From Treponema sp. (GTDB lineage Bacteria > Spirochaetota > Spirochaetia > Treponematales > Treponemataceae), in NCBI GenBank assembly GCA_016297415.1, contig JAEDGQ010000036.1, positions 1 to 18,489 on the forward strand: a DNA stretch of 18,489 bases, in the 5' to 3' direction. Below the pieces are notes generated by a model. It searched no databases and was not told the origin of the DNA. It saw only the letters and a list, made by a program, of their open reading frames with translations. A program made the position numbers and the translations under genes. Positions 1 through 6,267 of the stretch are shown piece after piece; position 1 is the stretch's first letter; each line of letters begins with the position of its first letter.

Positions 1-55
1 AACTCGAGGTATTTTTAACTCAGAAAAGAAGGGGCCGTCCTTGGCCCCTTTTTTA
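1..55. repeat. 55-bp direct repeat, copy 1 (possibly cut by window edge)
   Basis: Bases 1-55 are identical to bases 128-182, an offset of 127 bp. The copy contains a terminator-type hairpin, stem AAGGGGCC (29-36) with GGCCCCTT (43-50), loop of 6, followed on the plus strand by six T (49-54). The repeat may extend left of the window. Bases 56-127 between the copies hold no gene; they include a small stem AATCC/GGATT (87-91/97-101). Confidence 0.9.
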
Positions 56-112
56 TGCTTAAAGTTAAGTTTCTTCGGGGAGGGGGAATCCTTCCTGGAT
101 TATTATGTCCTA

Positions 113-133
113 CGAGTTTGCTTTGCAAACTCG
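113..133. repeat. Perfect 9-bp inverted repeat
   Basis: CGAGTTTGC (113-121) pairs with GCAAACTCG (125-133) across a TTT loop. It sits at the left edge of repeat copy 2 and overlaps it by a few bases. Only its right arm is visible in front of copy 1, because the window starts there. It could be a second hairpin supporting the terminator or part of a repeated intergenic element; the sequence alone does not decide. Confidence 0.75.
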
Positions 134-182
134 AGGTATTTTTAACTCAGAAAAGAAGGGGCCGTCCTTGGCCCCTTTTTTA
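128..182. repeat. 55-bp direct repeat, copy 2
   Basis: This is the exact second copy of bases 1-55. Its right end lies 5 bases past the murD stop codon in the direction of murD transcription, so it doubles as the murD terminator. The perfect identity suggests a recent tandem duplication of about 127 bp or more. Confidence 0.9.
151..181 (-). terminator. Bidirectional Rho-independent terminator downstream of murD
   Basis: Stem AAGGGGCC (156-163) with GGCCCCTT (170-177), loop GTCCTT. On the plus strand it is followed by six T (176-181). On the minus strand the stem is followed by a weaker CTTTTC tract. It lies about 10 bases after the murD stop and should end the cell-wall operon transcript; the plus-strand orientation is the stronger one. 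Confidence 0.8.
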
Positions 183-187
183 ATTTT

Positions 188-1771
188 TTATACAAAGAGT
201 GCTTTTACTTTACTCTTAAACTGGTTTCCTCTGTCAAACTCGTTTGTAAACATGCCGAAGCTGGTGGCTCCCGGGCTGAATACAACGATTTTGTCGTTTG
301 TTAAAGGCTTTTTAAGAAGGTCTGCTTTAAGCTGTGAAAGCATGTCATCAAGACTTTTGTATGGACCGTTGTAATCGATGCGTTTTTCGTTAAAATCGCG
401 GATGATTTTGTCAGAGGCAGTTCCTTCCAGCATATAAATAGCAGAAGGCTTATAGCTGGATGGTCTAGTGATTGTCTGTGCAACAGGAGAAAGATCCAGT
501 CCCTTATCTGTGCCGCCTGTAAGGAAAATAACCGGTGTGCCGAAGGCCTGTGTGGATTCTGCTGCAGATTCAGGAACTGTAGAGGCAGAATCGTTGTAGA
601 ATTTTATTGTTGCAGAAGCACCTGAAGGATATTTTACAGTCCATGAGTGAAAGTATTCCAGACGGTGTTCAATTCCAGTCCATTTGCCAAGGATTTCGAT
701 AATCTGTTCTGGAGCAACGCCCATAAGTTTAAGGACGAGAGCTGCGTTAAGAACATTAAGTCGCATGTGTTTTCCAGGAACAACAAGCTCCTTAAGAATC
801 GTATCGTAATCTTTAGCGTGATTTTTAGCGTAACGGCTCAGGTATTCTTCCGGAAGACGGGCAATGCCTGTGCCTTCAGAGTCCTGCCAGACACCAAATA
901 CGCCTTTTGGCAGTCTTGATTTACTGTATCTTAAAACCTGGGCCTTAGTTTCTTTTGCAAAAACATTTCCCCAGTTTTCAATGAGGGTTCCGCCGTCTGC
1001 AGCAGGATCATCATCAAAATCAAGAATTGTAAAATCATCTTTTGTCTGGTCTGCATAAATAAGTTTTTTGTCTGCAATATATGCAAGCATTGAGTGATAA
1101 AAATTCTGATGATCAGGTATGATTTTTGTAATTACAGCAATATGAGGCTTAAGCACTTTGCGGCCGCGAAGGTCTGCCAGCTGCCAGCTTGAAAGTTCAA
1201 GAACAACAGGAGTAGTGCCGCTTGTTTTTTCAAGGAAGGTAAGTGGAGAAACAGTAATGTTTCCTCCAAGATATGCGTCAAAACCAGCTTCTTTTAAGCC
1301 GTAATAAATTGCACTTACTGTTGAACTTTTTCCTTTTGAGCCGGTAACAGCAATTACAGGTGCTTTTGAAAAGTGAAGGAACAGAGAAATATCAGTTTCA
1401 ATAGCCTTTGCTGCTGCCAGATATTTATTTCCGTCGTATTTTACGCCTGGATTTTTAATGACACAGTCTGCCTTTTCAAAGTCTTCGATTTTGTGCTGTC
1501 CCAGACGGTATGTGAGCCTGCTTTTGTCCAGAGAATTGTCGGAAGAAATTGAACGGATTGTTGGAGCCAGCTGTTCTGCTGTTTTTAAATCTGTAACAAG
1601 AACATAAGCCCCATGTTTAAGAAGAAATCTTACCGAGGCTTCACCGCCACCGTTAAGTCCAAGCCCCATTACAACAACATGTTTGCCTTCAATGTCCTTA
1701 AGAGTCTTAAAATAACAGCCTTCGGGATGAACTTTTGGTACAGGTGGAAGTGGTTCTAAATTGTCAGACAT
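188..1771 (-). CDS. murD: UDP-N-acetylmuramoyl-L-alanine--D-glutamate ligase (MurD)
   Basis: MurD is the cytoplasmic ATP-dependent ligase that adds D-glutamate to UDP-MurNAc-L-Ala. Visible features are an N-terminal Rossmann-like segment (VVVMGLGLNGGG), the Mur-ligase P-loop GSKGKSS at about residues 144-150, the LELSSWQL segment typical of MurD, and a C-terminal domain with GTDKG and the ending FSPGATSFGMF. I chose the ATG at 1771 and not the in-frame ATG at 1783: GGAGG (complement of 1777-1781) lies five bases before 1771, and the upstream ATG overlaps this Shine-Dalgarno. The product is 527 residues, longer than the roughly 440-450 usual for MurD. The extra length is in the N-terminal proline-rich stretch (PLPPVP) and in the middle domain. 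It is the last gene of the murE-popT-ddl-murD cluster, 116 bp after ddl, with a GC-rich element between them. Confidence 0.96.
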   Translation of the reverse strand: MSDNLEPLPPVPKVHPEGCYFKTLKDIEGKHVVVMGLGLNGGGEASVRFLLKHGAYVLVTDLKTAEQLAPTIRSISSDNSLDKSRLTYRLGQHKIEDFEKADCVIKNPGVKYDGNKYLAAAKAIETDISLFLHFSKAPVIAVTGSKGKSSTVSAIYYGLKEAGFDAYLGGNITVSPLTFLEKTSGTTPVVLELSSWQLADLRGRKVLKPHIAVITKIIPDHQNFYHSMLAYIADKKLIYADQTKDDFTILDFDDDPAADGGTLIENWGNVFAKETKAQVLRYSKSRLPKGVFGVWQDSEGTGIARLPEEYLSRYAKNHAKDYDTILKELVVPGKHMRLNVLNAALVLKLMGVAPEQIIEILGKWTGIEHRLEYFHSWTVKYPSGASATIKFYNDSASTVPESAAESTQAFGTPVIFLTGGTDKGLDLSPVAQTITRPSSYKPSAIYMLEGTASDKIIRDFNEKRIDYNGPYKSLDDMLSQLKADLLKKPLTNDKIVVFSPGATSFGMFTNEFDRGNQFKSKVKALFV

Positions 1772-1800
1772 AGCTGCCTCCATTTATTTATTTTTTTTAA

Positions 1801-1893
1801 GGCCGTTGCCTTCGGCCCGTGCTTTCCGTGGCTCCGGCTTTCGCCTCCGGTCTGCAGGGCAGACTGGCTTCGCCACCACTACAATCACTAACG
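1801..1893 (-). repeat. GC-rich intergenic element, copy A
   Basis: This GC-rich block between ddl and murD contains stems GGCCG/CGGCC (1801-1805/1813-1817) and GTCTGC/GCAGAC (1850-1855/1859-1864). Bases 1864-1893 match 15987-16016 at 23 of 30 positions, marking it as a relative of copy C. Its ends are CCGTT and AACGG in inverted orientation. The CTA at 1888-1890 inside the element is the ddl stop codon on the minus strand. Confidence 0.7.
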
Positions 1894-3018
1894 GGATGTC
1901 TGAAGTTTTCTTGTTGCGTTAAAACGGGCAACAGCTTCTTTTATAAGGAATTCAGTTAATGGTCCGAATTCCAGACCGGACTTCGCACACATTTTCGGGA
2001 ACATACTGATCTGGGTAAATCCCGGCATTGTGTTGATTTCGTTCAGATAGATTTTGTCTGTATCTTTATCAATAAAGAAATCAACACGGGAAAGACCTGA
2101 AAGGTCCAGTGCTGTAAAAGCTTTTTTTGCCAGGGTACGAACTTCTTCCAGACGAGGTTCAGGTAAATCAGCTGGAATCAGAAGATCTGCTCCGTCCGGA
2201 TCGTTGTATTTTGCGTCATAGTCATAGAATTGGTGTTTTGGTGCAATTTCTCCCGGTCCATAAGCTGTTACTTTTTCAAAGTCATTGGAGCCGTCGTAAG
2301 TTGTAGGATTACCTGTAACAGAACATTCAACTTCACGGGCATTAACTGCTTTTTCGATAAGAATCTTATCATCCCAGTTAAAGGCTTCCATAATTGCGCC
2401 GTTAAGGTGCTGAAGATCCTGTGCAAGACTTGCTCCGTCAGAAGAACCTGCTGAACAAGGTTTTACGAACATAGGAAATCCCAGTTCTTTCTGAGCCTGT
2501 TCCAGAATCTGGTCATAACGCTGCCAGTCAGCCAAATCTGAACGGCGGACGCAAAGACCTGGAACTACAGGAATGCCAGCCTGAGCTAAAGCACTCTTTG
2601 TTTTTTCTTTATCCATAGTAATTGCGCTGGCAAGTGTATGACATCCTACATAAGGAATGTTTACCATTTCAAAAAGTCCCTGAATTGTACCGTCTTCACC
2701 ATAAGTTCCGTGGAGTACAGGGAATACTACATCACATGGAATTGTTTTGCCGTTTACCATAAAAGCACGGTCTGTTCCGCCGCCAGGAATAACTGTAACT
2801 TCTTTTGACGCTTCTTCCGAAATTGTAAATACAGCCTTGCTGTCCTGACGGATTCTTTCCAGTTCCCTGCTGTCCTGAAGGAACCATTTTCCGCTTTTTG
2901 TGATGGCAATTAAAGTAATGTTGTGATTTTTGTGGATGTTACGTGTTACGGCTGCTGCAGAAACCAGTGATATTTCGTGTTCTCCAGATTTTCCGCCGTA
3001 AATAACTGTTACATTCAT
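1888..3018 (-). CDS. ddl: D-alanine--D-alanine ligase
   Basis: This ATP-grasp enzyme joins two D-alanines into the dipeptide that MurF adds to the peptidoglycan precursor. Family motifs are visible in order: GGKSGEHEISLVSA at the N-terminus, LHGTYGEDGTIQG, the ATP-binding VKPCSAGSSDG, the omega-loop FYDYDAKY, and the metal-binding LNEINTMPGFT near the C-terminus. The YDYDAKY loop is the form found in D-Ala-D-Ala ligases, not in D-Ala-D-Lac (Van-type) ligases. Length 376 residues is normal. The ATG has a good Shine-Dalgarno, GAGGGG (complement of 3026-3031), seven bases upstream. The gene lies 56 bp after popT in the same direction. The TAG stop falls inside the GC-rich element, so the last residues may have been altered by its insertion. 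Confidence 0.96.
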   Translation of the reverse strand: MNVTVIYGGKSGEHEISLVSAAAVTRNIHKNHNITLIAITKSGKWFLQDSRELERIRQDSKAVFTISEEASKEVTVIPGGGTDRAFMVNGKTIPCDVVFPVLHGTYGEDGTIQGLFEMVNIPYVGCHTLASAITMDKEKTKSALAQAGIPVVPGLCVRRSDLADWQRYDQILEQAQKELGFPMFVKPCSAGSSDGASLAQDLQHLNGAIMEAFNWDDKILIEKAVNAREVECSVTGNPTTYDGSNDFEKVTAYGPGEIAPKHQFYDYDAKYNDPDGADLLIPADLPEPRLEEVRTLAKKAFTALDLSGLSRVDFFIDKDTDKIYLNEINTMPGFTQISMFPKMCAKSGLEFGPLTEFLIKEAVARFNATRKLQTSR

Positions 3019-3074
3019 TTGTAATCCCCTCTAAGTGACTTTTTAATATTTAAGTTTATCAATTTTACAGTTTT

Positions 3075-4004
3075 CTATAAAGACTCTGATTTTTCTTCTG
3101 ATTCAGATTCTTCCTGTTCTTCCTTTTGTGCAGAAAATCTGCTGCTGAAGAAGGCAAGAGCCCCGCCTGCTATAAAACAGCCCATGCTTAAAACTGTAGT
3201 TCCAGTAGAAGTGAAGGCGTTATGCCATGGAAAAACTGTAAGTGAAGAACCTGCAAGAAGGCCGAGAATGGCAGCGTATGTCTGGTTTGGAATTGTTTTT
3301 AAAAGCCAGCTGATAAGTTTTGCTCCCAGCAGAAGTCCTGCAAGAATTCCTGTGCCGCATGGAACAAGAATAAGAAGGGAATGAAGGGCTGTGTCCGGCT
3401 TAAAAAGAAGAACAATGCTGGAAATTATTACAGGATAAACTCCCAGTATAAGCATTAAAAGGGAACCTGAAATACCAGGAATAAGCATTGCAAGAGCAGC
3501 CAGCGCTCCAGCCAGAATAAGTTTAAGCTCCAGTCCTAAGGTTATGGCAGGAAGTACGTTTTGTGCTCCCTCTTTTGCCGGAGCTGAAGACTGAAGGCTT
3601 GCAAAAGTAAGTATAAGTGCAAGTCCGGCTGCTGCACACAAAACCAGCAGAAGAATTCTGGCTGCAGAAAATGTTTCGTTATCTTTTTTTGTCATGGCTA
3701 AGCCCAGCAGCATTGGAACTGAACCTGCAATCAGACCGGAAAAAAAACAGTTTGTAGGTACAGGATAATTAGAATATAGAAAAGTAATGAACTTTGAAAA
3801 CAGCAGGACACCTGCTGCCATTCCCAGTCCAAGTGGAATTATAAACCATTTTTCAGCCCATAATTTTTTTATGTTAAGGGTTATGCAGTTTATAAATCTG
3901 TCATAGATGTTAAATACTACTGCCAGTGTACCGCCTGAAACACCAGGGATAATGTTTGCAATACCAATACAGATTCCGATTAAAATAAGGCCGGCAAAGT
4001 TCAT
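3075..4004 (-). CDS. popT: DUF368 membrane protein, undecaprenyl-phosphate translocase (PopT type)
   Basis: This hydrophobic protein has about eight or more membrane segments and two related half-motifs, IIPGVSGGT (residues 18-26) and LIPGISGS (174-181). These are diagnostic of DUF368 and fit an inverted-repeat transporter fold. DUF368 proteins (PopT) have been shown in other bacteria to return undecaprenyl phosphate from the outer to the inner face of the cytoplasmic membrane. The position between murE (stop 11 bp upstream, Shine-Dalgarno AAGGAAG) and ddl places the lipid-carrier recycler inside a precursor-synthesis operon and supports this role. Length 309 residues is typical. The tail ends in an acidic Glu/Ser-rich stretch, probably cytoplasmic and disordered. 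Family assignment is firm; transport direction and substrate in this organism are inferred. Confidence 0.9.
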   Translation of the reverse strand: MNFAGLILIGICIGIANIIPGVSGGTLAVVFNIYDRFINCITLNIKKLWAEKWFIIPLGLGMAAGVLLFSKFITFLYSNYPVPTNCFFSGLIAGSVPMLLGLAMTKKDNETFSAARILLLVLCAAAGLALILTFASLQSSAPAKEGAQNVLPAITLGLELKLILAGALAALAMLIPGISGSLLMLILGVYPVIISSIVLLFKPDTALHSLLILVPCGTGILAGLLLGAKLISWLLKTIPNQTYAAILGLLAGSSLTVFPWHNAFTSTGTTVLSMGCFIAGGALAFFSSRFSAQKEEQEESESEEKSESL

Positions 4005-4015
4005 TTTTTCTTCCT

Positions 4016-5722
4016 TTAATTTTTACTCAGACCAAGTTCTGAAAGGGCTTTTTCTGCCTCAGAAATTTCGTCGTATGGATGAGGTCCGTCTTTGTAAATA
4101 ATTGAGTTTTCGTGGCTTTTTCCAAGGAGAAGAACAATATCGTTTTTATCTGCCATTTTAAAAGCCTGACGGATTGCAGATGGACGATCTGGTGTAATGA
4201 ACAGGTTTTTGCCCATTACTTTGCCTTCTTTTTCTGCACCTGCTGCAATATCTTTTAAAAGTGTAACAGAATCTTCCCCCCGGGGATCTTCGTCTGTAAG
4301 AATTACTATGTCGCAGAATCGACCTGCAATTGCTCCCTGAAGAGGACGCTTTTTAGTATCTCTTTCTCCCCCGGAACCGAAAAGTGCAATCATACGTCCA
4401 CTGCAGCGTCGTCTGAGTGGAGGGAAAATTGTTTCAAAACTTGAAGGAGTGTGGGCATAATCTACGATAACTTCGAAAGGCTGCCCCTTGTCGATTACTG
4501 TCATACGGCCTTTTACAGGTACCATCTGAGGAACTTTTTCTGCAACTGATTCCAGAGGAGTTGCAGTAAGTCTGCTTACTGCAATAAGTGCTGCCATAAT
4601 GTTGTAAGCATTGAATGCTCCAGGCAGACTTGATTTAACATGAATATGAGGTCCGTTTACAGGTTTTGAATTGCTGTCTACAAGATTTGGCTCTGTAATT
4701 GTAAAACTTAAACCATAGCTTGCACTGGCAATATTGCGGCCAAGAAGATATGGAATTGAATCTGGTACAGGCGGCAGAGGTTTTGCTTCTTCTACTCCGG
4801 AAACGGCCTGTTTTCCTGCTTTTCCTTCTGTTGTAAAACCGATTACAGTTTTTGAAGTTGCATTTATAAAGTATTTTGCAGATTCATCTTCAAGGTTAAC
4901 AATACCGAAAGATGGAACTGTTACTTCTTTTCCAAGAATTGTTTTTTTATGGTCACATTTGTCCAGATTGCGGAAAAGATTTGCTTTGTCATCTCTGTAC
5001 TGTTCAAAAGTTCCGTGGAATTCCAGGTGTTCCAGAGTTACATTCATAAAAATGCCGCAGTCAAAGTCGATGCAGCCTGTACGGTTTAATTTTGGAGAAA
5101 GTCCGTGGCTGGAAGTTTCGATTACAGCGTATTCACAGCCCTTTTCAACCATCTGGGAAAGGTATTTCTGGATTACAGGAGCCTCTGGTGTTGTTGTGTG
5201 CTGCGGATTTGCCTGTGCTTCATCACCAAGTGAATACTGAACTGTAGAAATGAAGCCTGCCTTGTGTCCGTTTAAGCGGAGAAGCTGCCAGACAAAGCTT
5301 ACTGTGGATGATTTGCCTTCAGTTCCGGTTACGCCAATGATTCCCAGTTTTTTTGAAGGATTGTCATAAAATCCTGCTGCAACTGGTGCCATAGCAAAAC
5401 GGCTGCTTTCTACACGAAGAAAAGGAACATCTCTTTTTGTCTGTTCAAGAGCTTTTTTAATGGAATCTTTTGTTTCAGAATCAAAATCATCCTGGAAAAT
5501 TACAGCGGAAGCACCGGAAAGTATTGCTTTTGCAATAAAAATGTTACCTGTAGTGTGAGTGCCGGGAAGAGCAAAGAAAAGTGTGCCTTCTGTAACATCA
5601 CGACTGTCAAAGGCCAGATTTGAAATTTCAGGATCAGAAATATTTGCGGTAAGAGTAGTACCGTCACAAAGAACGGCTGTATGGTTAAATAAGTGGAGAA
5701 GCTCAGATAATTTTTTTGTCAT
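4016..5722 (-). CDS. murE: UDP-N-acetylmuramoyl-L-alanyl-D-glutamate--diamino acid ligase (MurE)
   Basis: MurE adds the third, dibasic amino acid of the peptidoglycan stem peptide. Visible features are an N-terminal domain with FDSRDVTEGTLFFAL, the P-loop GTEGKSS (133-139), ETSSHGL, the segment DDKANLF whose K246 matches the carbamylated lysine, VDYAHTP (420-426), and the C-terminal specificity loop TDEDPRGED (476-484). The loop reads EDPR where DAP enzymes usually have DNPR. Arg481 keeps the residue that contacts DAP, yet treponemes are reported to use ornithine, so the amino acid added is uncertain. At 568 residues it is longer than usual (about 490); residues 300-360 look like an insertion and include PLPPVP. 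It is the first gene of its operon. It has no Shine-Dalgarno, and the promoter ends nine bases before the ATG. Confidence 0.95.
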   Translation of the reverse strand: MTKKLSELLHLFNHTAVLCDGTTLTANISDPEISNLAFDSRDVTEGTLFFALPGTHTTGNIFIAKAILSGASAVIFQDDFDSETKDSIKKALEQTKRDVPFLRVESSRFAMAPVAAGFYDNPSKKLGIIGVTGTEGKSSTVSFVWQLLRLNGHKAGFISTVQYSLGDEAQANPQHTTTPEAPVIQKYLSQMVEKGCEYAVIETSSHGLSPKLNRTGCIDFDCGIFMNVTLEHLEFHGTFEQYRDDKANLFRNLDKCDHKKTILGKEVTVPSFGIVNLEDESAKYFINATSKTVIGFTTEGKAGKQAVSGVEEAKPLPPVPDSIPYLLGRNIASASYGLSFTITEPNLVDSNSKPVNGPHIHVKSSLPGAFNAYNIMAALIAVSRLTATPLESVAEKVPQMVPVKGRMTVIDKGQPFEVIVDYAHTPSSFETIFPPLRRRCSGRMIALFGSGGERDTKKRPLQGAIAGRFCDIVILTDEDPRGEDSVTLLKDIAAGAEKEGKVMGKNLFITPDRPSAIRQAFKMADKNDIVLLLGKSHENSIIYKDGPHPYDEISEAEKALSELGLSKN

Positions 5723-5731
5723 AACAATTCT

Positions 5732-5760
5732 ATTTTATTGAATCTTAGTGTAATGCTCAA
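5732..5760 (-). promoter_or_regulatory. murE promoter with -10 box next to the start codon
   Basis: On the minus strand TTGAGC (5755-5760) is separated by 17 bp from TAAAAT (5732-5737). Only nine bases separate the -10 box from the ATG at 5722. Transcription would start within about 0-3 bases of the start codon. No Shine-Dalgarno is present in between. Confidence 0.55.
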
Positions 5761-5777
5761 TGACAAAATTCATCAGG

Positions 5778-5817
5778 AAAAAAAGGGGGCGTTGCGGGCC
5801 GCCGTTTGAGGCCCGCA
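5778..5817 (-). terminator. Probable terminator downstream of the metH-queD operon
   Basis: Stem TGCGGGCC (5793-5800) with GGCCCGCA (5810-5817), loop of 9. In the minus-strand direction the stem is followed by eight mostly C bases and then seven T (complement of 5778-5784). The gap between stem and T-tract is longer than ideal. The murE promoter follows directly, so this is the boundary between two transcription units. Confidence 0.6.
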
Positions 5818-5866
5818 GAAGGGGTAGCCTGCAACAAAGTGCAGGCGCAGGGGAAGGCTTTCCCCT
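5785..5866. repeat. GC-rich element of three tandem hairpins
   Basis: Three adjacent stems fill the gap between queD and murE: 5793-5800/5810-5817 (8 bp), GCCTGCA/TGCAGGC at 5827-5833/5840-5846 (7 bp) and AGGGGAA/TTCCCCT at 5849-5855/5860-5866 (7 bp). The block begins 3 bases after the queD stop codon. It has a GGGGCGTTGCGGGC edge but otherwise does not align with the other GC-rich elements, so it may be a separate family. Confidence 0.75.
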
Positions 5867-5868
5867 CC

Positions 5869-6267
5869 TTATTCTGGAATAAAGCGGGCTCTGTTTCTAT
5901 CTGTTTCAAAAACATCTACTTTGCTGATTTTTGTTCCCTCTGGTGAATCAGGAGAAAGATCAATGTTCTTTGACTTAAGACTGATAATCAAATGAGTGTA
6001 AATATACATGGCAATGCGTTCTGCACTTGGGTTCTGATGAAACTCTGGAATGTCATTAAGGTTTGTATGGTCAATTTTTGACAGAACTTCTTTTAATGCT
6101 GCCTTAAGGAATGTAAAATCAAGGAGCATTCCGCCTTCGTCCAGCTGACGGCCTTCTACATGAACATAAACCTTGTAGTTGTGGCCGTGGAGATTTTCGC
6201 ATTTTCCGTGATAATCCCTTAAAAAATGAGCTGCTGCAAAATTATCTTCAACACGAACTTCAAACAT
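5869..6267 (-). CDS. queD: 6-pyruvoyl-tetrahydropterin / 6-carboxy-tetrahydropterin synthase family (COG0720), CExxHGH type
   Basis: This 132-residue protein of the T-fold pterin synthase family acts on 7,8-dihydroneopterin triphosphate. Zinc ligands H14, H27 and H29, catalytic C23, the D-H pair in KIDHTNLND and the late glutamate in VFETDRNRA are all visible. The motif reads C23-E24-N-L-H-G-H, so a glutamate accompanies the cysteine. Comparative and complementation work on COG0720 assigned this CExxHGH form to proteins that can replace dihydroneopterin aldolase (FolB) in folate synthesis and may also act as QueD in queuosine synthesis. Placement behind metH fits a folate role. Its ATG overlaps the stop of the upstream gene by one base and has a GAGGG Shine-Dalgarno. 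The symbol is the conventional one; the pathway is not settled by sequence. Confidence 0.92.
   Translation of the reverse strand: MFEVRVEDNFAAAHFLRDYHGKCENLHGHNYKVYVHVEGRQLDEGGMLLDFTFLKAALKEVLSKIDHTNLNDIPEFHQNPSAERIAMYIYTHLIISLKSKNIDLSPDSPEGTKISKVDVFETDRNRARFIPE

Noticed and set aside
105..374. Plus-strand frame of 89 codons opposite the murD 3' end
   Set aside because: It crosses the repeat and terminator, has no Shine-Dalgarno, and lies opposite well-conserved MurD sequence.
1772..1783. Upstream ATG for murD at 1783
   Set aside because: The GGAGG Shine-Dalgarno overlaps this ATG; the ATG at 1771 sits at the correct distance from it.
4734..5240. Plus-strand frame of 168 codons opposite murE
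   Set aside because: It mirrors conserved MurE codons; no start signals and no recognisable protein.
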